Shown here one piece after another: positions 30,792 to 38,483 of a stretch of DNA of 64,000 nucleotides. Position numbers and translations under genes: made by a program. Origin of the DNA: Streptomyces sp. DH24 (GTDB lineage Bacteria; Actinomycetota; Actinomycetes; Streptomycetales; Streptomycetaceae); NCBI RefSeq assembly GCF_029813775.1, contig NZ_JARVKW010000024.1:45363-109362 (forward strand), given 5' to 3'. The notes below the pieces were generated by a model, which saw only the letters and a list, made by a program, of their open reading frames with translations, did no database searches and was not told the origin of the DNA. How positions within the stretch are numbered: the stretch's first letter is position 1; every line of letters begins with the position of its first letter.

Positions 30792-32108
30792 ATGCGCACG
30801 CTCACCCGCAGGGCCATGCTCGGACTGGGCGCGGGCGCCGCCGCCTCCCTCACGGCGTGCGGCACCCACAAGTCCGACGGCGCGACCCATGCCGGCGGTT
30901 CCCGGGACGACCGGCCGGACGGGCCGGACGAGGCCGGGCCGACCGCGCGGCCGATCGGCGACGGCTCCACCTCGTACACCGGCAAGCAGCCCCACCAGCC
31001 CGCCCCGCCCGTGCCGTTGGAGCCCGGTGAGACACCGCCGCAGTTCGTCGTCTTCTCCTGGGACGGGGCCGGCGAGGTCGGCAACGGCCTCTTCCCGCGC
31101 TTCCTCGACCTCGCGCGGGAGCACGACGCCCGCATGACGTTCTTCCTCTCCGGTCTGTATCTGCTGCCCGAGTCGCGGAAACGCCTCTACGACCCGCCGA
31201 ACAACCCGCGCGGTGCCTCCGACATCGGCTACCTCACCGACGACCACATCAAGGACACGCTGGCGAACGTGCGCCGGGCCTGGCTCGACGGGCACGAGAT
31301 CGGCACCCACTTCAACGGCCACTTCTGCGGCGACGGTCCGGGCTCGGTCGCCCACTGGACGCCCCGGCAGTGGCGCAGTGAGATCGACCAGGCGGCGTCG
31401 TTCGTGAAGGAGTGGCGCACCAACACCGGCTGGACCGACCTGCCGTCGCTGCCGTTCGACTACGACAAGGAACTCGTCGGCGGCCGTACGCCGTGTCTGC
31501 TCGGGCAGGACAACCTGCTGCCCGCCGCCCGCGAGCTCGGCTGGCGCTACGACGCCTCGTCGCCGGGCGGCCTCCAGGTGTGGCCGGGCAGGCGGCAGGG
31601 GGTGTGGGACCTGCCGTTGCAGCAGATACCGTTCCCGGGCCGCGGCTTCGAGGTCCTCGCGATGGACTACAACATCCTCGCCAACCAGTCCGTGAACTCC
31701 ACCAACGCGCCCGCCCACCACCACCCCGCCTGGCGGGAACAGGCCACCCAGGCCTACATATCAGGCTTCAAGCGGGCATACGAGACAAATCGCGCGCCCT
31801 TCTTCGTCGGCAACCACTTCGAGCAGTGGAACGGCGGCATCTACATGGACGCCGTCGAGGAGGCCCTCAAGCACATCGCGCGGGAGCGGGACAAGGGCGC
31901 GGACGTCCGGCTGGTCTCCTTCCGGCAGTTCACCGACTGGCTCGACGCGCAGCGGCCCGAGGTGCTGGCCCGGCTGCGCACCCTCGGCGTCGGGCAGCGG
32001 CCCGCCGGCGGCTGGCAGGCCTTCCTCGCCGACCCGGCCGACTCGGCGGGCACCAGCGGTCCCGCCGACTCCGCCGGTACCGCCACGGGGGCCGCAAACG
32101 CCGCCTGA
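30792..32108 (+). CDS. Secreted lipoprotein with polysaccharide-deacetylase-like domain
   Basis: 438 aa. Signal peptide RRAMLGLGAGAAASLTAC with a lipobox ending at Cys23 and a twin-Arg start (TRRAML), so probably Tat-exported and lipidated. After a Pro/Asp-rich linker the domain reads FVVFSWDGAGEVGNGLFPRF, then MTFFLSGLYLLP, HEIGTHFNGHFCGDG and LPFDYDKELVGGRTPCLLG, consistent with a diverged NodB-type metal-dependent deacetylase fold. The C-terminus carries a repeated SAGT-type tail (ADSAGTSGPADSAGTA). ATG 30792. Substrate unknown, presumably cell-wall polymer. Confidence 0.8.
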   Translation: MRTLTRRAMLGLGAGAAASLTACGTHKSDGATHAGGSRDDRPDGPDEAGPTARPIGDGSTSYTGKQPHQPAPPVPLEPGETPPQFVVFSWDGAGEVGNGLFPRFLDLAREHDARMTFFLSGLYLLPESRKRLYDPPNNPRGASDIGYLTDDHIKDTLANVRRAWLDGHEIGTHFNGHFCGDGPGSVAHWTPRQWRSEIDQAASFVKEWRTNTGWTDLPSLPFDYDKELVGGRTPCLLGQDNLLPAARELGWRYDASSPGGLQVWPGRRQGVWDLPLQQIPFPGRGFEVLAMDYNILANQSVNSTNAPAHHHPAWREQATQAYISGFKRAYETNRAPFFVGNHFEQWNGGIYMDAVEEALKHIARERDKGADVRLVSFRQFTDWLDAQRPEVLARLRTLGVGQRPAGGWQAFLADPADSAGTSGPADSAGTATGAANAA

Positions 32109-32174
32109 AATGCGGGTTTCCACCCGCCAGGGGGGTGCGCAAGATCCCCGGAACGGACATGCGAAACTTTTCAC

Positions 32175-32807
32175 ATGAGTGCCGCCAGCCGCGCCCCCCA
32201 GCGCTCGACCCGCACCGACCGGACCCGCCGCCGTGCCGTCCTGACGACCACCGGTGCCGCCGTGGCGGCGCTGCTGCTGTCCGCGTGCAGCTCGGGCGGC
32301 ACCTCGGGCGGAGGCGGCAACACCAACTTCGTCATGGGCAAGGACGGCATCGCCACCGTCAAGAAGGGCGAGCGGGCCGACGTCCCCGACCTGTCCGGAC
32401 CCACCGTCGACGGCAAGCAGGTCGACGTGGCCGACCACAAGGGCAAGGTCGTCGTGATCAACGTGTGGGGCTCCTGGTGCCCGCCGTGCCGCGCCGAGGC
32501 CAAGAACTTCCAGAAGGTCTACCAGGACGTCAGGGACCAGGGCGTCGAGTTCGTCGGCATCAACACCCGCGACAGCTCCGTCGGCCTGGCCCGCGCGTTC
32601 GAGAAGGAGTTCGGGATCACGTACCCGAGCCTGTACGACCCGACCGGCAAGCTGATGCTGCGCTTCAAGAAGGGCACGCTCAACCCGCAGGCCGTTCCCT
32701 CCACGCTCGTCATAGACCGGGACGGCAGGATCGCGGCACGCACCCTCCAGGCGCTCAGCGAGGACAAGCTGCGCGAAATGATCGACCCGGTCCTCGCGGA
32801 GAAGTGA
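32175..32807 (+). CDS. resA: Thioredoxin-like lipoprotein of cytochrome c maturation
   Basis: 210 aa. Lipobox LLLSAC (Cys38) after TRRRAVLTTTGAAVAALL, then a thioredoxin fold with the redox pair WGSWCPPCRAE (Cys102, Cys105) and a cis-Pro near AVPSTLVIDR. ResA-type proteins keep apocytochrome c cysteines reduced outside the membrane. Electrons come from CcdA, encoded one base downstream. Part of the resA-ccdA-resB-ccsB operon. Confidence 0.94.
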   Translation: MSAASRAPQRSTRTDRTRRRAVLTTTGAAVAALLLSACSSGGTSGGGGNTNFVMGKDGIATVKKGERADVPDLSGPTVDGKQVDVADHKGKVVVINVWGSWCPPCRAEAKNFQKVYQDVRDQGVEFVGINTRDSSVGLARAFEKEFGITYPSLYDPTGKLMLRFKKGTLNPQAVPSTLVIDRDGRIAARTLQALSEDKLREMIDPVLAEK

Positions 32808-32808
32808 C

Positions 32809-33579
32809 GTGAGCACGGTCTCCACGCTGGCCGAGGCGGGCTACAACGGCACGGTGCTCAACGGCGCCCTGCTGGTGGCCCTGCCGATCGCGCTGCTCGG
32901 CGGTCTCGTCTCCTTCTTCTCGCCCTGCGTCCTGCCCCTCGTCCCCGGCTACCTGTCGTACGTGACCGGCGTCACCGGCACGGACCTGGCCGAGGCCCGG
33001 CGCGGCCGGATGGTCGCCGGCGCCTCCCTCTTCGTCGTCGGCTTCACCGCCGTGTTCGTGTCCGGCGGCGCGCTGTTCGGCTACTTCGGCTCCACGCTCC
33101 AGGAGCACCGCGACGTCCTGAGCAAGGTCCTCGGTGTGCTCATGATCGCCATGGGCGTGTTCTTCATGGGCCTCATGCCGTGGATGACCCAGCGCGAGTT
33201 CCGCCTCCACAAGCGGCCCGTGACCGGCCTGCTCGGCGCGCCGCTGCTGGGCGCGCTGTTCGGAATCGGCTGGACGCCCTGCATCGGCCCGACCCTGTCC
33301 TCGGTGCTGGCGCTCTCCTCCGACCAGGCCAGCGCCGGCCGGGGCGCCGTCCTGACCGTCGCCTACTGCCTCGGGCTCGGCGTCCCCTTCGTCCTCGCCG
33401 CGGTCGCCTTCCGCAAGGCCCTCGGCGCCTTCGGCTGGGTCAAGCGCCACTATGTCTGGGTGATGCGCATCGGCGGCACCATGATGATCGTGACCGGGCT
33501 GCTGCTGCTGACCGGCGCGTGGGACGGCATCGTGCAGCACATGCAGACCTGGTCCAACGGATTCACTGTGGGGATCTGA
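32809..33579 (+). CDS. ccdA: Cytochrome c biogenesis protein CcdA
   Basis: 256-aa membrane protein with six hydrophobic helices, carrying electrons from cytoplasmic thioredoxin to ResA. The redox cysteines are in FFSPCVLPLVPGYLSY and FGIGWTPCIGPTLS, the two canonical positions. GTG 32809 begins one base after the resA stop. Followed three bases later by resB. Confidence 0.95.
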   Translation: MSTVSTLAEAGYNGTVLNGALLVALPIALLGGLVSFFSPCVLPLVPGYLSYVTGVTGTDLAEARRGRMVAGASLFVVGFTAVFVSGGALFGYFGSTLQEHRDVLSKVLGVLMIAMGVFFMGLMPWMTQREFRLHKRPVTGLLGAPLLGALFGIGWTPCIGPTLSSVLALSSDQASAGRGAVLTVAYCLGLGVPFVLAAVAFRKALGAFGWVKRHYVWVMRIGGTMMIVTGLLLLTGAWDGIVQHMQTWSNGFTVGI

Positions 33580-33582
33580 CCG

Positions 33583-35289
33583 ATGAGCGACACCACCACC
33601 GACACGGCCCCGGCCCCCGGAGAGGACCAGGAGCTCGGCGAGGCCGGCTCCCAGCTGTCCACGGCCCCGGCCGAGGACGCCCCGAACCTCCCCGCCCTGG
33701 GCCTCGTCGGGTGGGTCCGCTGGTTCTGGCGCCAGCTCACCTCGATGCGGGTCGCGCTGCTGCTGCTCCTGCTGCTGTCGCTGGGCGCGATCCCCGGCTC
33801 GCTGATCCCGCAGACCGGCACCGACGTCACCAAGGTCGAGGAGTTCCGGCAGCGGCACGAGACGCTCGCGCCGGTCTACGACAAGCTCGGCCTGTTCAAC
33901 GTCTACAGCTCGGTGTGGTTCTCGGCGATCTACATCCTGCTGTTCATCTCCCTCATCGGCTGCATCGTCCCGCGCACCTGGCAGTTCGTGGGCCAGCTGC
34001 GCGGCCGGCCGCCGGGCGCGCCCCGGCGCCTGACCCGGCTGCCCGCCTACACCACCTGGCGCACCGAGGCCGAGCCCGGGGAGGTCCGCGACGCCGCCCT
34101 CGCGCTGCTGAAGAAGCGCCGCTTCCGCGCCCACGTGGCCGGTGACGCCGTCGCCGCCGAGAAGGGCTACATGCGGGAACTGGGCAACCTGGCCTTCCAC
34201 CTGGCGCTGATCGTGATGCTGATCGCCTTCGCCTGGGGCCAGCTGTTCAAGTCCGAGGGCAACAAGCTGATCCTGGAGGGCGACGGCTTCGCCAACACCC
34301 TCACCCAGTACGACGACTTCAAGTCCGGCAGCCTCTTCACCCAGGACGACCTGGACCCGTTCAGCTTCGTCCTGAAGGACTTCACCGGCACCTACGAGCC
34401 GACCGGCCCCAACCGCGGCACCCCGCGCCTCTTCCAGGCGGACGTCACCTACAGCGTGGGCGCCTACGGCAAGGAGACCACGACCCGGATCAAGGTCAAC
34501 GAGCCGCTGGAGATCGGCGGCTCGAAGGTCTACCTCGTCAGCCACGGCTACGCGCCGGTCGTCACCGTCAGGGACGCCAAGGGCAACGTCGTCCTGGACC
34601 GCACGGCCGTGCCGCTGCTGCCGCTGGACGCCAACGTCACCTCCTCCGGCGCCATCAAGGTCATGGACGGCTACCGCAACGCCAAGGGCGTCAAGGAGCA
34701 GCTCGGCTTCCACGCGTTCTTCCTGCCCACGCACGGCGGGAAGGGCTCGACGATGCTGTCGCAGTTCCCGGCGCTGATCAACCCGATGCTGGCGCTGTCC
34801 GCGTACCACGGCGACCTCGGTGTCGACTCGGGCGTCCCGCAGAGCGTCTACCAGCTGAACAAGAAGAACCTGAAGGAGTTCAAGGACTCCGACGGCGAGC
34901 TGTTCAAGAAGCAGCTCAAGATCGGCGAGACCATGACCCTGCCGAACGGCGCCGGCACCGTCACCTTCGACGGCGTGAAGGAATGGGCCGGCTTCCAGAT
35001 CGCCCGGCAGCCGGCCAGCGGCTGGGCCCTGGCCGGCTCCGTCGCCGCGATCTTCGGTCTCGCCGGCTCCCTGTTCGTCCAGCGCCGCCGCGTGTGGGTG
35101 CGCGCGGTCAAGGGCGCCGACGGCGTGACCGTCGTCGAGATGGCCGGGCTCGGCCGCAGCGAGTCCGCCAAGGTGCCCGAGGAGCTCGGCGACCTCGCCG
35201 GGATCCTGTACGAGCGGGCGCCGGGTGCCCCCGACCCCGAACCCTCCGAATCTCCTGCCGTACCTGCCGAAGGGGCTGAGAAGCAGTGA
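33583..35289 (+). CDS. resB: Cytochrome c biogenesis protein ResB
   Basis: 568 aa. Acidic N-terminal tail, then membrane helices (WVRWFWRQLTSMRVALLLLL, IYILLFISLIGCIVP, LGNLAFHLALIVMLIAF) and a large extracytoplasmic domain from about 220 to 480, with a last helix near 490. ResB and CcsB together form the heme-lyase complex of cytochrome c system II. Overlaps ccsB start (GTGA). Confidence 0.94.
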   Translation: MSDTTTDTAPAPGEDQELGEAGSQLSTAPAEDAPNLPALGLVGWVRWFWRQLTSMRVALLLLLLLSLGAIPGSLIPQTGTDVTKVEEFRQRHETLAPVYDKLGLFNVYSSVWFSAIYILLFISLIGCIVPRTWQFVGQLRGRPPGAPRRLTRLPAYTTWRTEAEPGEVRDAALALLKKRRFRAHVAGDAVAAEKGYMRELGNLAFHLALIVMLIAFAWGQLFKSEGNKLILEGDGFANTLTQYDDFKSGSLFTQDDLDPFSFVLKDFTGTYEPTGPNRGTPRLFQADVTYSVGAYGKETTTRIKVNEPLEIGGSKVYLVSHGYAPVVTVRDAKGNVVLDRTAVPLLPLDANVTSSGAIKVMDGYRNAKGVKEQLGFHAFFLPTHGGKGSTMLSQFPALINPMLALSAYHGDLGVDSGVPQSVYQLNKKNLKEFKDSDGELFKKQLKIGETMTLPNGAGTVTFDGVKEWAGFQIARQPASGWALAGSVAAIFGLAGSLFVQRRRVWVRAVKGADGVTVVEMAGLGRSESAKVPEELGDLAGILYERAPGAPDPEPSESPAVPAEGAEKQ

Positions 35290-36419
35290 CTCTCGCCGCC
35301 GCAACCGACCTGGCCGCCGCGACCAACGAGAACCTCGCGAACATCAGCAACGTGCTGATCTACTCCGCGATGGCCGTCTACACGCTGGCCTTCTTCGCGT
35401 ACATCGCCGAATGGCTGTTCGGCAGCCGCAGCAAGGTCGGCCGTACCGCCGCCGCGCTCACCGCCGGGCCGAAGGCGGAGGCCGGGGCCGGCCCGGCCGT
35501 CACGGCGCGGCAGGCCGGCGGGACCGCCGTGCTGGAACGGCCCAAGGTCGTCGTCCGCTCCGCCGCCGGCTCGCGTGACGTGCCCGACGGGCCGGGCGCG
35601 CACGGCGGCGACGAGCAGGGCGACCTGTACGGCCGGATCGCGATCTCCCTGACCGCCCTCGGCTTCCTGCTGGAGTTCGGCGGCGTGCTCGCCCGCGCGC
35701 TGTCGGTGGAGCGGGCGCCGTGGGGCAACATGTACGAGTTCAACATCACGTTCTCGACGGTCGCCGTCGGCGTGTACCTCACGCTGCTCGGCGCGCGGAA
35801 GAACATCCGCTGGCTCGGCCTGCCGCTGATCACCACGGTCCTGCTCGACCTCGGGCTCGCCGTGACCGTGCTGTACACGGAGAGCGACCAGCTCGTCCCG
35901 GCGCTCCAGTCGTACTGGCTGTACATCCACGTCTCCACCGCGATCTTCTGCGGCGCGGTGTTCTACGTCGGCGCGGTCGCCACGCTGCTGTACCTGTTCA
36001 AGGACGGCTACGAGAACAAGCTCGCCAACGGCGGCACGCCCGGCCGGTTCGCCGACTCGGTCCTGGACCGGCTGCCCGCCGCGGCCTCCCTCGACAAGTT
36101 CGCCTACCGCGTCAACGCCGCCGTCTTCCCGCTGTGGACGTTCACGATCATCGCGGGCGCCATCTGGGCGGGCGACGCGTGGGGCCGCTACTGGGGCTGG
36201 GACCCCAAGGAGACCTGGTCCTTCATCACCTGGGTCGCCTACGCCTGCTACCTGCACGCCCGCGCCACGGCCGGCTGGAAGGGCCGCAAGGCCGCCTACC
36301 TCGCGCTGATCGCGTTCGGCTGCTGGCTGTTCAACTACTACGGCGTGAACATCTTCGTGTCCGGCAAGCACTCGTACGCCGACGTCGGGCTGGGCGTGCT
36401 GGGGGCCGCCGGTTTCTGA
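35286..36419 (+). CDS. ccsB: Cytochrome c biogenesis protein CcsB (CcsA/CcmC family)
   Basis: 377 aa, eight or so membrane helices. The heme-handling tryptophan-rich motif WGRYWGWDPKETWSFITW is present, with flanking His residues (WLYIHVSTAIF). It transfers heme to CxxCH of apocytochromes with ResB. An insertion of about 70 residues after the first helix (AALTAGPKAEAGAGPAVTAR) is low complexity. Last gene of the maturation operon. Confidence 0.95.
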   Translation: MTLAAATDLAAATNENLANISNVLIYSAMAVYTLAFFAYIAEWLFGSRSKVGRTAAALTAGPKAEAGAGPAVTARQAGGTAVLERPKVVVRSAAGSRDVPDGPGAHGGDEQGDLYGRIAISLTALGFLLEFGGVLARALSVERAPWGNMYEFNITFSTVAVGVYLTLLGARKNIRWLGLPLITTVLLDLGLAVTVLYTESDQLVPALQSYWLYIHVSTAIFCGAVFYVGAVATLLYLFKDGYENKLANGGTPGRFADSVLDRLPAAASLDKFAYRVNAAVFPLWTFTIIAGAIWAGDAWGRYWGWDPKETWSFITWVAYACYLHARATAGWKGRKAAYLALIAFGCWLFNYYGVNIFVSGKHSYADVGLGVLGAAGF

Positions 36420-36463
36420 GATCCGGAGGTGAGGAACCCCCCGCGAGGGGTCACTCGGGGGGC

Positions 36464-36868
36464 ATGACCGGATCCATCGAACAGGGCACCAGCCAGACCC
36501 ACGGGAACACGCACATCCTGCACTTCTTGGTGCGGCTTCCCCGGCCCATGGAGAAGGTCTGGCCCGCGGTCGCCACCGAGGTCGGGCTCGCGGCCTGGTT
36601 CACCCCGGCCGATGTGCTCGAACCCCGCCTCGGCGGCGACGTCACCCTGCGCGACGTCGGGTCGGGGCGCGTCACCGCCTGGGACGTGGAGCGGATCGCC
36701 GAGTACACCGTGGAGGGCGGCGGACGCATCCGCTTCCACCTGGAACGCGACGGCGACACCGGCACCGCCCTGCGCTTCACCCACGAGTTCCACGGCGGCG
36801 AGGCGTCCGAGCAGCGCTGGCGAACCCGCTTCGAGCGGCTGGCCGGCCTGCTGGAGGAGCGGCCCTAG
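36464..36868 (+). CDS. SRPBCC-family (AHSA1-like) protein
   Basis: 134 aa: ILHFLVRLPRPMEKVWPAVA, then GLAAWFTPADVLEPRLGG, and the final helix WRTRFERLAGLLEE. This is the START/Bet v 1-like pocket fold. Cytoplasmic, ligand unknown. It lies 44 bp behind ccsB but has its own ribosome site, so coupling to cytochrome c assembly is uncertain. Confidence 0.82.
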   Translation: MTGSIEQGTSQTHGNTHILHFLVRLPRPMEKVWPAVATEVGLAAWFTPADVLEPRLGGDVTLRDVGSGRVTAWDVERIAEYTVEGGGRIRFHLERDGDTGTALRFTHEFHGGEASEQRWRTRFERLAGLLEERP

Positions 36869-36938
36869 GCCGCGTCCGCACAGGGACGCCCGCCGCGCGA
36901 CGCCCGGCACCCCCGACCGCCGCGCCCGCCCCGAGCCG

Positions 36939-38483
36939 CTACGACGGCGGCAGGCACTCCTTCCCCGGCGGCCTGCCCTCCGGCCACGCGATGCGGACGA
37001 AGCGCGCGCTGCCCTCCGCGGTGAGCTCCACGATCGGCACCGCCTTGTCGTACGGATTGCCGTGCACGTCCAGACAGATCCAGCCGCTCGCGCCGCGCAC
37101 TTTCAGCGAGCCCTTCACCTGCGGCCACTGCAGGCCCACGTCCGCGAGCGGCGGCACCACCTTGCCCTCGGGCGTCGCCTCCCGGATGCCGTGCACGGCC
37201 AGCTGCATGGCGTCGTACGCGATGATCAACTGGCCGTCCTGGAGGGCGAGCGGGCCGATCGGACCGACCGGCGCCCGTCCGCTCGCCGCCAGCAGCCCGC
37301 GCAGCGCCTCGGAGTCCTCGGCGGAGCCGCCGGTCTTCGCCGGGTCCCGCTCCCACGCGTCCGGGTGGGCGAGGGCGGTGTAGCGCACGGACAGGTTCCG
37401 GCGCAGCGCGCCGCGGTCGAGGTCCTGGTCGCCGGTGAGGTACGAGCCCTCGTCGCCGGTCAGCACCGTGAACTCGCGGTCCTGGCAGCCGCGCGCGCCG
37501 AGCGCGTTGATGAACTGCCGCAGCTGCGTGTGGCGCCCGGCGAACAGGATCGTGTCCGTGCTCTCGGAGGTGTCGCACACCAGGTCCGTGATCTGCCGGA
37601 AGGTGTTGGCGGTCGTGCCCTCCGCGCTGCGGTCGTCGGGCGGCGTGAACGGCTGCGGCTCGTACGGCGAGCCCTCCAGCAGCCTCGCGAAGGACGCCTG
37701 GAGCGTCCGCGTGTAGGGGTCGCCCGGCTTGTCGTACACCAGCAGCGCCTGGCCCGCCGTCACCTTCGCGAAGGACGCGAGCGCGCGGGCCTCGTCGGTG
37801 TTGGTGGGGGCGACCCGGGCCAGGCCGGGGAACGGGTCGGTGCCGTCCTTGCCGTTGGCGAGGTCGTCGGCGGTGATGGAGGAGCCGATCACCGCGATGC
37901 CGCGCCGGGTCAGTTCCCGGACGGCCTTCTTGGTGTTGTGGGTGCTCTGCCCGATCCCGGTGACCGCCCGCAGCCGGTCCGGGCCCTTCGCCATCCGCTC
38001 CAGCTGGTCGACGGTGTGCTCCCAGTGCTGCCCGCCCGCCCCCGCGTTGGCGAGGACGAGCCGGATCGCCGGGGTCTGCCCGTTGGCCGAGTGGTTGGCC
38101 CGGTACTGGGCGAGATAGCTGCCCTGGAGCTGGTGCAGGACGTGGTCGACGGTGTCGCGGTCGGTCGCGGTGTACGGCTCCAGCAGGGCGACCGTCACAT
38201 AACTGCCGGGCTTCAGCGACCTGTTCTCCCGGTCGATGGCCCGCACCGTCTCCCGCAGCCGCGGCTGCCCGAAGTCGTACGCCGACGTCGACACGCCCAC
38301 GCACTCCGAGCCGCCCTCGGGCCGCACCACGCCCTCGGCGCACGAGCGGTCCTCCTCGGTGAGCACACGGACGGCGAAGAACAGCCCCGCCAGCAGCGCC
38401 CCGCACAGCAGCAGCGCCAGATACCGCCGCAGCGGGATCTCCCAGACGTGCTCCCGCAACCGCACCCACATTCCGCGCCCCAT
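36939..38483 (-). CDS. Membrane-anchored periplasmic-binding-protein-like receptor
   Basis: 514 aa. A short basic cytoplasmic N-terminus and one membrane helix (YLALLLCGALLAGLFFAV, 21-38), then an extracytoplasmic type I ligand-binding domain of the amino-acid-binding/receptor class: YVTVALLEPYTATDRDTVDH, IRLVLANAGAGG, TGIGQSTHNTKKAVRELTRR, VIGSSITADD, LAYDAMQ-like IIAYDAMQLAVHGI. There is no lipobox and no permease gene nearby, so it is unlikely to be a transporter subunit. Its ATG shares one base with the stop of the P-loop ATPase gene (TGATG), implying the two proteins work together, perhaps sensing outside and acting inside. Confidence 0.8.
   Translation of the reverse strand: MGRGMWVRLREHVWEIPLRRYLALLLCGALLAGLFFAVRVLTEEDRSCAEGVVRPEGGSECVGVSTSAYDFGQPRLRETVRAIDRENRSLKPGSYVTVALLEPYTATDRDTVDHVLHQLQGSYLAQYRANHSANGQTPAIRLVLANAGAGGQHWEHTVDQLERMAKGPDRLRAVTGIGQSTHNTKKAVRELTRRGIAVIGSSITADDLANGKDGTDPFPGLARVAPTNTDEARALASFAKVTAGQALLVYDKPGDPYTRTLQASFARLLEGSPYEPQPFTPPDDRSAEGTTANTFRQITDLVCDTSESTDTILFAGRHTQLRQFINALGARGCQDREFTVLTGDEGSYLTGDQDLDRGALRRNLSVRYTALAHPDAWERDPAKTGGSAEDSEALRGLLAASGRAPVGPIGPLALQDGQLIIAYDAMQLAVHGIREATPEGKVVPPLADVGLQWPQVKGSLKVRGASGWICLDVHGNPYDKAVPIVELTAEGSARFVRIAWPEGRPPGKECLPPS

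Noticed and set aside
32755..35304. 849-codon minus-strand frame
   Set aside because: Lies opposite ccdA and resB, which are certain; the peptide is a low-complexity shadow (long Gly/Val/Glu/Arg runs).
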